A stretch of DNA of 64,000 nt from Fulvimarina manganoxydans (GTDB lineage: Bacteria; Pseudomonadota; Alphaproteobacteria; Rhizobiales; Rhizobiaceae), in contig NZ_FWXR01000001.1 in the NCBI RefSeq assembly GCF_900176465.1, forward strand, positions 372,001-436,000. Reading direction: 5' to 3'. Position 1 is the first letter of the stretch; every line of letters begins with the position of its first letter. Below are positions 27,761 through 36,864 of the stretch, in pieces. The notes under the pieces were generated by a model. That model did not search any database and was not told the DNA's origin. It saw nothing but the letters and a program-made list of their open reading frames with translations. A program made the translations under genes and the position numbers.

Positions 27761-28855
27761 TCAGCGGGTCGAGGAGAAGGTGAAGGCGGCCTGGAGGGCG
27801 GCCATGATGCGATCGAGAGCGAAGCCCACGATGCCGATGGTGATGACCGCGACGATGATACGGGCGAGCGAGTCCGAGGAGCCGTTCTGGAACTCGTCCC
27901 AGACAAACTTTCCAAGGCCCGGATTCTGGGCGAGCATCTCGGCGGCGATCAGCACCATCCAGCCCACACCGAGCGAGAGGCGAAGGCCGGTGAAGATCAG
28001 CGGCATGGCCGAGGGCAGGACGAGCTTGGTGATTGTCTTGGTCGTCGACAGCTGCAGAACCTTGCCGACATTGACGAGGTCCTTGTCGATCGAGGCGACC
28101 CCGAGAGCCGTATTGATGAGGGTCGGCCAGAGCGAGCAGAGCATCACAGTTATCGCCGAGACCACCATCGACTTCGGCAGGGCATCAGACGCGTTCACAT
28201 AGAGCGCCGAGACAATCATGGTGACGATCGGGAGCCATGCGAGCGGCGAGACCGGCTTGAATATCTGGATCAGCGGGTTGAGCGCGCCATTGACCGTCTT
28301 CGACAGACCGCAGGCGATGCCGAGTGGAACGGCGACGATCGTGGCGAGCAGAAAGCCGAGAAACACGGTCTTCAGGCTCGTCAGGATCTGTTCGGGATAG
28401 GTCGGCGCGCCGGTATAGGGCCGGATCTGGACGCGATCCGCATAGCCGGCCGCGATCAGCTTCTCGTTGCGCGCTTCCTGGCGCTCGTAGAAGGCGGCCT
28501 TGTCGGCCTGGGTGCGCTGCCAATCGGCATAGAGCGATCCCATCTGGTCGGCCACCTGAACCGGGCCGGGCACCGAGCCGAGGGAAGTCTGAACCTGGGG
28601 CGCGAGCGCTGCCCAGAGAGCCAGGAAGGCGAGGATGCCCAGGATCGGGACGATCAATCCCTGCCAGATGGCCTTCATGTTTGAGCGCGGATCGTCGCCG
28701 GCGGCGATCTTCATCAGGGGGACCGCCCAGCCAAGGCCGATGGCCGTCAGGGGGCTGCTCAAACGGGAGATGCGCATCATGCGGTTTTCGCGCTTGGCTG
28801 CGCGGCGCTCTTCGGCGCTTGATGCGGCGTCCACGAAGTCGGAGGCGAGAGCCAT
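27761..28855 (-). CDS. nrtB: Nitrate ABC transporter permease
   Basis: A 364-residue inner-membrane permease of the NrtB/SsuC class. The binding-protein-dependent transport signature region is [20 protein letters not shown], with [21 protein letters not shown] at the EAA-loop position. The N-terminal 50 residues are polar, and a helix at about 65-85 precedes a periplasmic segment rich in charged residues. The ATG at 28855 is chosen; a longer frame to 28939 runs into the gap after nrtA. It sits 20 bases before the ATPase gene. Confidence 0.92.
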   Translation of the reverse strand: MALASDFVDAASSAEERRAAKRENRMMRISRLSSPLTAIGLGWAVPLMKIAAGDDPRSNMKAIWQGLIVPILGILAFLALWAALAPQVQTSLGSVPGPVQVADQMGSLYADWQRTQADKAAFYERQEARNEKLIAAGYADRVQIRPYTGAPTYPEQILTSLKTVFLGFLLATIVAVPLGIACGLSKTVNGALNPLIQIFKPVSPLAWLPIVTMIVSALYVNASDALPKSMVVSAITVMLCSLWPTLINTALGVASIDKDLVNVGKVLQLSTTKTITKLVLPSAMPLIFTGLRLSLGVGWMVLIAAEMLAQNPGLGKFVWDEFQNGSSDSLARIIVAVITIGIVGFALDRIMAALQAAFTFSSTR

Positions 28856-28941
28856 GGGGAACGACCTGTCACGTCTTGAGAAGGATGGATGAAGCGTTGG
28901 GAGGAGACGCCGCCCGTCTGGCGGCGCCCCGTCCGGCATCG

Positions 28942-30330
28942 TCAGTTGGAAGCAAGGCTCGCGACGGTCTCGTCGCCCTTCAGGCCGATCCCGAATTTGG
29001 CGAGATAGGCGTTCGGCGTCTTGCCGTCATATTCGATGCCGTCGATGAAGGCAGAGGTCGCCGGCTTGTAGCCGTCCGTCTCGCCGGGGATCTCGGAGGC
29101 CTCGATCAGACCGTCCTCGATCAGTGCGTCGGCCGCGGCCCGGTAGATGTCCGGCTTGTAGACGCTTTTGGCGACCTCGTCGTACCAGCTGTCGTCCTTC
29201 GGCTCGGCGATCTGACCCCAGCGACGCATCTGGGTGAGGTACCAGACGGCGTCGGAATAGAAGGGATAGGTCGCGAATTTGTCGAAGAAGATGTTGAAGT
29301 CCGGCGCCGGCCGCTTGTCGCCCTTCTCATATTCGAAGGTGCCGGTCATGGAATTGGCGATGACCTCGGCGTCGGCGCCGACATATTCGGGCTTGGAGAG
29401 GATCTCGACCGCCTCGGCGCGGTTGGCGCCGTCATTTTCGTCGAGCCATTTGCCGGCTCGGATCAGCGCCTTGGTGACGAGGATCGCCGTGTTCGGGTTC
29501 TCGTCGACGAATTTCGCCGTCATCCCGAAGACCTTTTCGGGATTGTCGTTCCAGATGTCGTGATCGGTGATGACCGGAACGCCGATGCCCTTGAAGACGG
29601 CGGCCTGGTTCCAGGGTTCGCCGACGCAATAGCCCTGGATCGTGCCGGCTTCCATGGTGGCCGGCATCTGCGGCGGCGGGGTGACGGAGAGGAGAACGTC
29701 GGCCTTGATCTGACCGGAGGTGTCGGAGGGCGAATAGAAGCCGGGATTGAGACCGCCGGCGGCGAGCCAGTAGCGTAGCTCGTAATTGTGGGTCGAGACC
29801 GGGAAGACCATGCCCATATTGAAGGGCTTTCCTTCCGACTTGTAGCGCTCGACGACCGGCGCCAGCGCCGCCGCCGAGATCGGATGCTCCGGCTTGCCGT
29901 CGGCGCCGGTCGGGATGTTCGGCTTCATCTCTTCCCAGACAGCGTTGGAGACGGTGATCCCGTTGCCGTTGAGGTCCATCGAGAAGGGCGTGACGATATG
30001 GGCTTCGGTTCCGTAGCCGATCGTTGCCGCCAGCGGCTGGCCGGCCAGCATATGCGCGCCGTCGAGCTCGCCCGTGATGACTCGGTCAAGAAGAACCTTC
30101 CAGTTCGCCTGGGGCTCGAGCGTCACGTAAAGGCCCTCGTCCTCGAAGAAGTGCTTCTCCTTGGCGATGGCGAGCGGGGCCATGTCGGTCAGCTTGATGA
30201 AGCCGAAGGTCAGCTCCGCCTTTTCCGGAAAGATCATCTCGGCCATCGCCGAGGTCGAAGTGCCGGCAAGCGCCAGAACGGCGAAGGCGCCCAAAAGCAT
30301 ACGGCGGTTGATCGACGACGGATGGAACAT
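28942..30330 (-). CDS. nrtA: Periplasmic nitrate-binding protein
   Basis: A 462-residue solute-binding protein of the NrtA/CmpA family. The N-terminus [20 protein letters not shown] resembles a Tat-type signal (twin arginine, no lipobox cysteine), cleaved near AMA. Family landmarks are [49 protein letters not shown] and [12 protein letters not shown]. It captures nitrate for NrtB/NrtCD. It is the first gene behind the terminator-containing leader, with GGAGAG upstream of its start. Confidence 0.95.
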   Translation of the reverse strand: MFHPSSINRRMLLGAFAVLALAGTSTSAMAEMIFPEKAELTFGFIKLTDMAPLAIAKEKHFFEDEGLYVTLEPQANWKVLLDRVITGELDGAHMLAGQPLAATIGYGTEAHIVTPFSMDLNGNGITVSNAVWEEMKPNIPTGADGKPEHPISAAALAPVVERYKSEGKPFNMGMVFPVSTHNYELRYWLAAGGLNPGFYSPSDTSGQIKADVLLSVTPPPQMPATMEAGTIQGYCVGEPWNQAAVFKGIGVPVITDHDIWNDNPEKVFGMTAKFVDENPNTAILVTKALIRAGKWLDENDGANRAEAVEILSKPEYVGADAEVIANSMTGTFEYEKGDKRPAPDFNIFFDKFATYPFYSDAVWYLTQMRRWGQIAEPKDDSWYDEVAKSVYKPDIYRAAADALIEDGLIEASEIPGETDGYKPATSAFIDGIEYDGKTPNAYLAKFGIGLKGDETVASLASN

Positions 30331-30683
30331 CAGGCAAAGCTCTCCTGTTGCCGGACTCGCTCGCGCGACCGGGAGATCATGTAGAGGTCAAGAAAAAAGG
30401 CTGCCCGACCATCCGGTCGCGAAGATCGAACTTCGCGTTCACTCGAAGGGTCGGCAGCCTTTGCCGTGGTGGCGTCCGCCGTTGGGCGCCGGTTCGGTCC
30501 GTTTTGGACCTGGGAGACTTCAGCCGTCTTCGACCTGTCTCTGGAAACCTTCTATACGGCAGCCACAACTGCGTTGCAATGCAACAGACGAGAAAAGCGC
30601 AGAAAAAATAGTCGCTGATAAATTATGCTCAAGGTTTGGTCAGTTTGGAGATCTCTGAGGCAGTCGACTTGCCCAATTCCGTA
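30331..30683 (-). promoter_or_regulatory. nrtA leader region, probable NasT-controlled antitermination leader
   Basis: A 350-base gap between nasS and nrtA. In transcription order it holds a possible promoter (TTGAGC at 30632-30627, 16-base spacer, TATTTT at 30610-30605) and a perfect 13-base palindrome GTTGCATTGCAAC (30585-30573). Next come small hairpins, including GGTCC-AAAAC-GGACC, and then an intrinsic terminator 60 bases before nrtA. ANTAR proteins such as NasT are known to bind paired stem-loops ahead of such terminators. I could not identify both canonical hexaloops with confidence. Confidence 0.6.
30393..30461 (-). terminator. Intrinsic terminator in the nrtA leader
   Basis: On the minus strand the arms are AAGGCTGC...GACC and GGTCGGGCAGCCTT, 14 base pairs with one bulged base, followed directly by a run of six T. 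The enclosed loop carries a second perfect hairpin, CGCGAAG-TTCGAT-CTTCGCG. It ends about 60 bases before nrtA, so it must be read through for the transport and reductase genes to be expressed. Confidence 0.8.
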
Positions 30684-31817
30684 TCATTTGGAGCGATCGA
30701 AGAGACCTTCGGGCCAATGATTCTGATCATTCAGCGTGGCTTCTTTGATTGCCGAGTCGCTCGGCTCAAGGCTCAGTGCCTTGTCATAGAGATCAGGTCG
30801 AAAGACGGTGCGAACCGCATGTCGCGCAGCATCGGACTCGGTGACCTGACGCCAGCGCACCATCTGGCTCAGCATCCAAAAACCATCGGACAGGCGAGGG
30901 CGGTTCGCGTCGTCGGCAGCGAAGATCATGAAATCCTCGATGCTCTGCGCCTCGCCCGGCGCCACCTCCAAAAGCCCGGTCAGGGCGGGGACGAGATCGC
31001 GAGGCGCGACCCCGATATGGCCGGCGTCGGCCAGGAGGTCGGCGAGTTCGGCATGGTGTTCCGACGCATCGCACCACACGGCCGCGTCGTGAAGCGCGCG
31101 GATCAGCCGATCGAGCACCTCTGGCCGTTCAGCGGCAAAACGGGCTGAAACGCCCAGCACCTTTTCCGGGCTGCGCCGCCAGATTTCGGCCTTCGTCGTC
31201 ACGATCCGGCCAGCGCCGCGACGCACGGCGATCGTGCTCCAGGGCTCGCCGACGCAAAAGCCGTCGATCTGGCCCGAGGCGATCGCATCGGGCATCAGCG
31301 GCGGCGGTACGACGGTGATGTCCACCTCGCGGTCGGGTTCGATCCCGCAGGCGGCGAGCCAATAGCGCAGATCGTAATTGTGGCACGAATGGGCGTGGAC
31401 GACCGCAAAGCGGCCACGGCGCGAGGCGCTGCGTTCAAGGCGCACAAGCGCTTTGGCGAGCGCCATGCCGGCGGCGGCCGGTCCGTCGTCCCGCCAGCCT
31501 GTCTCGGCCATCAGCTCGGCGAGGAGCGGCGAAACGGTGACGGCGTTGCCGCCGAGGGCCAGGACCATCGGCGCGACGACGGGCGCCGAAAGCGGCGCTA
31601 TGCCGAGATTGGCGGCAATCGCCATCGGCGCCAGCATATGGGCGCAGTCGAAATGGCCGACCCCCATCCGGTCCCGGATCGTTGCCCAGGACATTTCACG
31701 GTGGAGATGGAGCCGGATGCCGTGGTCCTCGGCGAAACCGAGGCGCGCCGCCGTGACGAGAACGGCTCCGTCGAGGAGCGGCAGATAGCCCGCATGAACG
31801 TCGTCGAGACCAGGCAT
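30684..31817 (-). CDS. nasS: NasS, nitrate-sensing regulator (NrtA-like)
   Basis: A 377-residue cytosolic relative of the nitrate-binding protein. It shares CAHMLAPMAIAANLG, SCHNYDLRYWLAACG and DGFCVGEPWSTIAV with NrtA but has no signal peptide. In known systems NasS holds the antiterminator NasT until nitrate or nitrite binds. It starts one base after the nasT stop codon, so the pair should be made together. A GGGGAC ribosome site precedes the ATG. Confidence 0.9.
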   Translation of the reverse strand: MPGLDDVHAGYLPLLDGAVLVTAARLGFAEDHGIRLHLHREMSWATIRDRMGVGHFDCAHMLAPMAIAANLGIAPLSAPVVAPMVLALGGNAVTVSPLLAELMAETGWRDDGPAAAGMALAKALVRLERSASRRGRFAVVHAHSCHNYDLRYWLAACGIEPDREVDITVVPPPLMPDAIASGQIDGFCVGEPWSTIAVRRGAGRIVTTKAEIWRRSPEKVLGVSARFAAERPEVLDRLIRALHDAAVWCDASEHHAELADLLADAGHIGVAPRDLVPALTGLLEVAPGEAQSIEDFMIFAADDANRPRLSDGFWMLSQMVRWRQVTESDAARHAVRTVFRPDLYDKALSLEPSDSAIKEATLNDQNHWPEGLFDRSK

Positions 31818-31818
31818 C

Positions 31819-32409
31819 TCAGCTGTCCCCCAAAAGTGTGTAGGCGCTGACCAGGGCTTTGGCGACGTCGGCGATGCGGCGGTTCTCGTTCATCGCGCTG
31901 CGCCGCAGGAGGCGATAGGCTTCGTCTTCCGTGATCTTGCGGGCATCCATCAAGATGCCCTTGGCCCGGTCAATCACCTTGCGGTCGGCCAGTTCCGATC
32001 GAGCCTCCTCCAATTCGCGGCTGAGGCGATGAAAGGCGTTGAAGCGCGAGATCGCCATGTCGAGAATGGGCTTGACCCGCTCCTTCTTCAGCCCGTCCAC
32101 AACATAAGCGGAGACGCCCGCTTCGACCGCTGCTTCGATGGAGGCCGAATCTGAGCGGTCGACGAACATGGCGATCGGCCGTTGCACCGATCGTGACATC
32201 TGAAAGAAGTGTTCGAGCTGATCGCGATTGGGGTTCTCGAGATCGACGACGATGACGTCGGGATTGATCTCCTCAATGCGCCGGACGAGGCCGAACATCT
32301 CGCTGACGACCTCGACGCGGGCGTAGCCGGCCTCGAGGAGGCTTTCCTCGATGATGGCCGCCCTTGCGCGATTTTCGTCGACTACCAGAATCGTCAAAGC
32401 CGGACTCAT
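31819..32409 (-). CDS. nasT: NasT, ANTAR-domain transcription antiterminator
   Basis: A 196-residue regulator with a receiver-like domain (ILVVDENRARAAIIEESLLEAG, then DVIVVDLENPN) and a C-terminal ANTAR RNA-binding domain (KVIDRAKGILMDARKITEDEAYRLLRRSAM). It should bind the nrtA leader RNA and prevent termination once NasS releases it. The ATG at 32409 fits the receiver start; an upstream frame to 32556 is not family-like. The ribosome site is weak. Confidence 0.93.
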   Translation of the reverse strand: MSPALTILVVDENRARAAIIEESLLEAGYARVEVVSEMFGLVRRIEEINPDVIVVDLENPNRDQLEHFFQMSRSVQRPIAMFVDRSDSASIEAAVEAGVSAYVVDGLKKERVKPILDMAISRFNAFHRLSRELEEARSELADRKVIDRAKGILMDARKITEDEAYRLLRRSAMNENRRIADVAKALVSAYTLLGDS

Positions 32410-32464
32410 GACCGGATTTATGCACGGGCGCGAAATAGCCGCAATGCCGAAAGTTTGAGCCTGC

Positions 32465-32926
32465 TTAATCGCTGGGCTTCTCTGCGTCGTCGATCGGCCC
32501 ACCGGTCGAGCGCAGGAGAAGCTGAAGACTGCGTTGCAGTGTCTGGCGCTCCGCATCCTCCAACATTTCGACCGCCTCGACGATCCCGCTTAAAGGGTCG
32601 CGCTTTAAAAGCACTCGCCCTTTTTCGGTCAAGGCTAGCCGCTCAGCACGGCCGCGTCCGATCGTTCCCTGCTTTTCGAGAAAGCCTTTACGGATCAGCG
32701 TTCTGACCGTTCGGGCGACAGCGCCGGAGGCAAGGCCTTGAAATCTCGCGAGGTCGATCGCGGTTCGCAGATGGTCCGGCGCCGAGTTCACATAGCGCAA
32801 GGCCGCCCATTGCGCCGGGAAGAGGCGAGCGGCGTAGCCTTGCGAATGCATTCGGCGCGCGAGTTGCTCGAGCAGGCTCGAAATTCGTTCCGCCGAGACC
32901 GTCTCGCTGTCCATATCCGATTTCAT
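32465..32926 (-). CDS. MarR-family transcriptional regulator
   Basis: A winged-helix regulator of about 153 residues. The recognition region is ARFQGLASGAVARTVRTLIRKGFLEKQ, and the wing is TIGRGRAERLALTEKGRVLL. FPAQWAALRYV is typical of MarR proteins. The start at 32926 is the best guess; in-frame ATGs at 32914 and 32953 are possible. It lies 55 bases upstream of nasT on the same strand, but nothing links it to nitrate control except position. Confidence 0.8.
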   Translation of the reverse strand: MKSDMDSETVSAERISSLLEQLARRMHSQGYAARLFPAQWAALRYVNSAPDHLRTAIDLARFQGLASGAVARTVRTLIRKGFLEKQGTIGRGRAERLALTEKGRVLLKRDPLSGIVEAVEMLEDAERQTLQRSLQLLLRSTGGPIDDAEKPSD

Positions 32927-33230
32927 CGCACCGCTCTCAACGCCATACGCCATCCACGAAAGACACGCCGAAGACAGGCCCCGGGTTCCCCTCATCTTGG
33001 AGACCCACGCGAGCACGGATCATCGACTAAATCGCAATAGCGCGTTCGATCTTTCATCGGAAGCGAACTTACGCGAAAATCGCAAACAGAAGTAGCGATC
33101 GAGGTTTTCATACGAATAATTCATGTTCGATTCTTCACGTCAGGCACGCGATCTCGATGATATCCCGCCTATCGTCGACCGCCGAGCGGGGGGCAAGAGC
33201 CGAACACGGTCGAAGCAGTGCCTGTCCGTT

Positions 33231-33728
33231 TTAGGTCAAGGCGTTGATCGCGTAGGGTTCGGGATAGTCGGCCTCTTCCAGATTGGCGTCGTTCGATCCT
33301 CGATCCAGGACGAGAAAGTCCGAGACATCCCCAAGAGCCAGCAGCGGATGATGCCAGGTGCCCTTAGCGTAGGATACGCCCTGAGTTTCGGAGGCTAGAA
33401 AGGCTTGTGGCTCTCCGGGCCGGCCCGCCATGTCTTGCGCCACGACCACGAGATAGGGCCTGCCCGCCAGAGGCATGAATGCTTGGCTGCCAAGCGGATG
33501 GCGTTCCATCATGCTTATGCGGATCGGCAGGACGAACGGCTTGCCGCGAAAGATCGAGATGATCGGGCGGCCGCCCTTGTCAGACACGTCCACCGGCGCG
33601 ATGTCGTGAAAACGGGTCGTCGTGCCCTTGTTGATGAGGTGGATTTCCGAGGCGTTGTCCGTTTCAATGACCTCGCCGAAAGGGCGAAAGGCGTCGGCGG
33701 TCAGGGTGATCGGCAAAAGCGGCTTCAT
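33231..33728 (-). CDS. allA: Ureidoglycolate lyase
   Basis: A 165-residue cupin-like enzyme that splits ureidoglycolate to glyoxylate and urea in purine or allantoin breakdown. Family landmarks are FRPFGEVIETD, ISIFRGKPFVLPI, MERHPLGSQAFMPL and KGTWHHPLLAL. The start at 33728 has GGTGAGG upstream. It is alone: no allantoinase, allantoicase or urease genes are in the window. A long perfect hairpin immediately precedes the ribosome site. Confidence 0.9.
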   Translation of the reverse strand: MKPLLPITLTADAFRPFGEVIETDNASEIHLINKGTTTRFHDIAPVDVSDKGGRPIISIFRGKPFVLPIRISMMERHPLGSQAFMPLAGRPYLVVVAQDMAGRPGEPQAFLASETQGVSYAKGTWHHPLLALGDVSDFLVLDRGSNDANLEEADYPEPYAINALT

Positions 33729-33735
33729 ATCCTCA

Positions 33736-33801
33736 CCTTTCCATCTGGTGCGAACTCCGTATCGCGAAGCGATCAAACGGATTTCGCACCAGATGGAAAG
33801 G
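33736..33801. repeat. Long perfect hairpin in the allA leader, carrying the dispersed repeat core
   Basis: Arms CCTTTCCATCTGGTGCGAA (33736-33754) and its exact reverse complement (33783-33801) are 19 bases each. Inside lies the repeat module TCCGT-ATCGC-GAA-GCGAT-CAA-ACGGA, extending the stem to about 29 pairs with a GAA loop. On the allA strand the 3' arm ends in AAAGG, which continues into the GGTGAGG ribosome site, so folding could affect translation. Confidence 0.75.
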
Positions 33802-34148
33802 GCTGTCGACTGATCGAAACGTTGATACCGTTCGTTATCCTCGGCCCCTCAGGGCTAGGGACTCACGCCCGAACGCCGTTCACAATCGCAAAAGGATCGC
33901 GGTATGCGGCTTGGTCTGCCTAGACCCGATTGCCGCTTCAGATGGGGGCGGCACGGGTCCCCTGGCTCTTCGAGCGGGAGGAGAGCGAAGCGTCCAGGGG
34001 GCTTGCCTTCACTTTTGAGCCTGCAGACACGGCGTTCATTTATGAATCGACGCGGTGGGACTAAAAGCACCGGACGCTATGACGCGCCTATTGGCGGCGA
34101 CCACTGAAAGAGGATCGCCGACGTTCCGTTCGACGCGACCGATCAGGA
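33802..34148. other. Intergenic region between the allA leader and the unknown 501-residue gene
   Basis: About 350 bases lying 3' of the minus-strand unknown gene and 5' of allA. I see no gene, RNA or terminator that I can support. The allA promoter probably lies here or within the hairpin. Confidence 0.4.
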
Positions 34149-35654
34149 TCAGGCGGTCCTTGCGAGCGCATCCTCTCGTTCGCTCGCGAGGCTCTCGGGC
34201 CCGTCTTCGAAGCTTGGCGATCCGATGAGATGTTCGATCCCGTCAATGAAACTTTCGCTGCCGAACGTCTCATCCATTTCCAGAGGCTCCGATAGAAAGC
34301 CGAGCGCTTCGTCATCGGCGTCCTGCGTGACGAAGGCGTTTTCCTCCATCCGGGCAAGGAGCTTTCGAAGCGGGGTGGTCATTGGCGGGTATCGGGCGAT
34401 CAGGGTGGATAAGGCTTTATGAGCCTGGTCGAAGGTCGCCTGGCTCATCTCGGCGCCGGCGATCGCCATTTCGATGAGGTCGGCGACCGCCTCGCCCGCC
34501 CGGCGGGCGACGAATTGGATGGCGGCGTTCTGACGATCCCTCTCGCGATGGGCGAATTGTTCCGCGCTTTCCTTCGGCTTTTTCGCGATTGGAGAGGGCA
34601 AGGCTTCCGGCATATCGGGTTTCGGACGCTTTGCTTCGAAACGCGCAAAAGCCTCGCGCTCGATCTCGGCCAGAGGGACGCTCTCTGTGGGTTTGAAGCT
34701 GGCAGCGTGGAGGGGACGCGCCTTGGCTGGCTTCTGTCGATGTTGGCTCAAGCGGCTTCGGCTTGCCCGGGTGCCGCCGCTTCGAAAGCCGGCCGTCGGA
34801 TTTGAGTGAGCAGGCTTGAGTTCGGCCACATCTACGAGAAGCTCGGCGATCTTCTCGCCGCGCTCGCGCCAGATGGCTTCTGCCTTCGGTATCACGCGCT
34901 CGCTCAAGAGACTTCGGAACACACTCGTCTTCAACAGATGGACGAGCCAGGCGAAGGGCATGGAGCCTGGACCTTGGCGATAGGCCGCTTCGATCCCATG
35001 GGCGTGATGGGCAAGGCGATCCCACCGGGTGGAAAGCCCGTCGCGTTCCCGCTCGTTCGGATGCGTCGGAACGGCGGGCAGGGCAAAAAACGCCATGTCG
35101 CCGCCAAACCGCTGTTTGATCGTCTCGAGGTCTTTCGCGATCGCCTGAAAGGGTTTGGAGGAAAACAGCGATCGTTTGTTGCGGATGGCATTCGATGCAT
35201 GGGTCGCACTGGCGTGCAGCTTCTCGAAGATTGCCGAGGCGCTTTCGCAGATCTCCGTCGCCGTCATCCGATCCGCGGTCTCCGTAGCGATCGCCTGAAC
35301 CCGCTCTATGACCCGCGGCGGAACCGCAAAACGCATCAAATCGGCCGCATCCTCGGGGTTTTCGCTGTGGCAAGCTGCGAGGACGAGCCTCTGCAAGGCG
35401 TCCAGATTGTCCTCGCCCGAACGTGGCGCGGCAAAGGGGATGCCTTCGGCGGTGCAGCCATCGATACAGAGAATGAGGTCGAGCTTGTCGCGAATGTCCG
35501 GCGTGACATAGGGGAGATAGGCTTCGATCTCCTCGGGCTGCTCGGCCGCCATGCCATTGATCGCGGCGCGGACCTTGAAGACGCCCTTGTCGAGCGTTGC
35601 CACGACCCGGATCGTGTTCCCCTTGATCTCGAATTCGACGAAACACTCTTTCAT
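34149..35654 (-). CDS. Unrecognised 501-residue protein
   Basis: I do not recognise this protein. It has no signal peptide and no membrane segment. An N-terminal region (about 1-65) is beta-rich (CFVEFEIKGNTIRVVATLDKG). A middle region (about 110-270) is mostly helical. A basic Ser/Arg-rich linker lies near 290-340 (GGTRASRSRLSQHRQKPAKAR), and the C-terminal region is helical and acidic. The start at 35654 is the first plausible ATG; the frame extends to 35786 without family support. It stands alone between allA and the DUF5706-like gene. Continuous coding over 1.5 kb supports a real gene. Function and origin are unknown. Confidence 0.65.
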   Translation of the reverse strand: MKECFVEFEIKGNTIRVVATLDKGVFKVRAAINGMAAEQPEEIEAYLPYVTPDIRDKLDLILCIDGCTAEGIPFAAPRSGEDNLDALQRLVLAACHSENPEDAADLMRFAVPPRVIERVQAIATETADRMTATEICESASAIFEKLHASATHASNAIRNKRSLFSSKPFQAIAKDLETIKQRFGGDMAFFALPAVPTHPNERERDGLSTRWDRLAHHAHGIEAAYRQGPGSMPFAWLVHLLKTSVFRSLLSERVIPKAEAIWRERGEKIAELLVDVAELKPAHSNPTAGFRSGGTRASRSRLSQHRQKPAKARPLHAASFKPTESVPLAEIEREAFARFEAKRPKPDMPEALPSPIAKKPKESAEQFAHRERDRQNAAIQFVARRAGEAVADLIEMAIAGAEMSQATFDQAHKALSTLIARYPPMTTPLRKLLARMEENAFVTQDADDEALGFLSEPLEMDETFGSESFIDGIEHLIGSPSFEDGPESLASEREDALARTA

Positions 35655-36281
35655 GGAGCGATCCAATCTCTCTGCGTTAAGAGCAGCATGTGACGTAAAC
35701 TGCCGTTCGCGCCGTCTCCTCGGATGCGCGAGCACCGAAAGACAGGTCCGAGCGGTTTTTTCGTAGCTCAAGCGACAACGCGGCATCGAACGAAGGATTC
35801 GGTGCGCGGATATCGTCTCAAACTATCGCTCGGAGTTTCAAAATTCGATTGACGGGGCTGCGGCCTTTTTATGATGCCGAGCAAAGGGTTACCTGCTGAG
35901 TTCAAATTGTCGACGAAGTTGATCGACGTGCCGGTCCGGCGCTGATGCGGCATCGCTCGCGCGATGTCATTGGAGGCGATGTCTGTGAGTTCCGTCTGGT
36001 GGGCTGGAACAGGGTCGACAAAAGCTGTCGAGCGTGTCGTCGCCGCTACGGACTTTGCCGCAGCATTGGGTCAATGCTCCGCTTCAGAGCATCGAAGGGG
36101 ATCGGAACGGTTCGTCCGATGCGTTGACAATCAATCGCTTGAAGCGAGCGCGTGGGACGAAGGAGCCAGGAAGCCGAGCATGGCTGGCGCTCCCTCGTCT
36201 GGCAGGTTCGATTAGAGCGTCGCCTTCACCCGAGGACGAGGCTCGGCCTTCTGGGGCATGGCGCTAGCCTTGGAGTGTCGG
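35655..36281. other. Divergent intergenic region, possible small open frame
   Basis: About 630 bases between divergent genes. A plus-strand frame at 35964-36215 (83 codons; AVERVVAATDFAAALG) could encode a small protein, but no homology is apparent and the GGAGG is too close to its second ATG. A TTGACG/TATGAT pair at 35849-35875 has a short 15-base spacer and is only a weak promoter candidate. I see no repeat or RNA gene. Confidence 0.35.
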
Positions 36282-36767
36282 ATGTCGGACAGGCATCTCG
36301 TGCATCTCGTCGAAGCCAATCGGGTTTTCGCCGATCAGATCAAGACCGCCGATCAGAAGGCGGCTTATATCTTCACTTTCGTGCTGGCCCTCGTGGTCTG
36401 GTCGGCCGAAACGCGGCGATCCTTCAGCCTGGAGCATCTGAGCGCGGCAGGTTTCGTGCAGCTTATCGCGAGCTTCACCTTGATGGGCTCCATTCTCTGC
36501 GCCTTGATTTCCGCCATCTGCGTGGTGCTGCCGCGCTCTCGGCCTGGCTCGAGCGTCCTTTTTTGGGGTGCTTGGCCGCAAGCGGGCGAACGGCTTTGCG
36601 AGGCCCGCAAGAGCGACGATCCGAGTTTCGTCTTCGACGATTATCTTCAGAACACCCGGACGCTCGCCGATATCTGCCAAGCGAAATATCGCCTGGTTCG
36701 TTTCGCTTTCCGGTCCATGCTGGTCGTCGTAGCCAGCTATGTGATGATGCTCGTTTCGTCCGGATGA
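36282..36767 (+). CDS. Pycsar-effector-like (DUF5706/PycTM) membrane protein, orphan
   Basis: A 161-residue protein resembling the DUF5706/Pycsar effector family. The N-terminal helix LVHLVEANRVFADQIKTADQKAA has the family's AD.KA motif. It leads into two membrane segments (about 31-46 and 58-82), a polar segment, the conserved-looking YLQNTRTLADICQAKYRLVR, and a last membrane segment (about 140-158). Known members kill infected cells by membrane damage after binding a cyclic pyrimidine made by a neighbouring cyclase. No cyclase gene is in this window. The ATG at 36282 has GGAG seven bases upstream. The family call is by pattern, without a search. Confidence 0.65.
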   Translation: MSDRHLVHLVEANRVFADQIKTADQKAAYIFTFVLALVVWSAETRRSFSLEHLSAAGFVQLIASFTLMGSILCALISAICVVLPRSRPGSSVLFWGAWPQAGERLCEARKSDDPSFVFDDYLQNTRTLADICQAKYRLVRFAFRSMLVVVASYVMMLVSSG

Positions 36768-36864
36768 ACGGCCGTGCCGCTTGTCGCAGGCGGTGACTCA
36801 AGGGTCGTCGGCTTGAAATCTCCAGTGTCGAGGGGCCGGCCGAAACGGCCGGCGCTCCAGTCGA

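Noticed and set aside
34806-35693. 295-codon plus-strand frame opposite the unknown 501-residue gene, as the possible true gene
   Set aside because: The minus frame is longer and has more normal amino acid composition; the plus frame is Arg/Gly/Asp-rich like other shadows. Some doubt remains because the minus protein is not recognised either.
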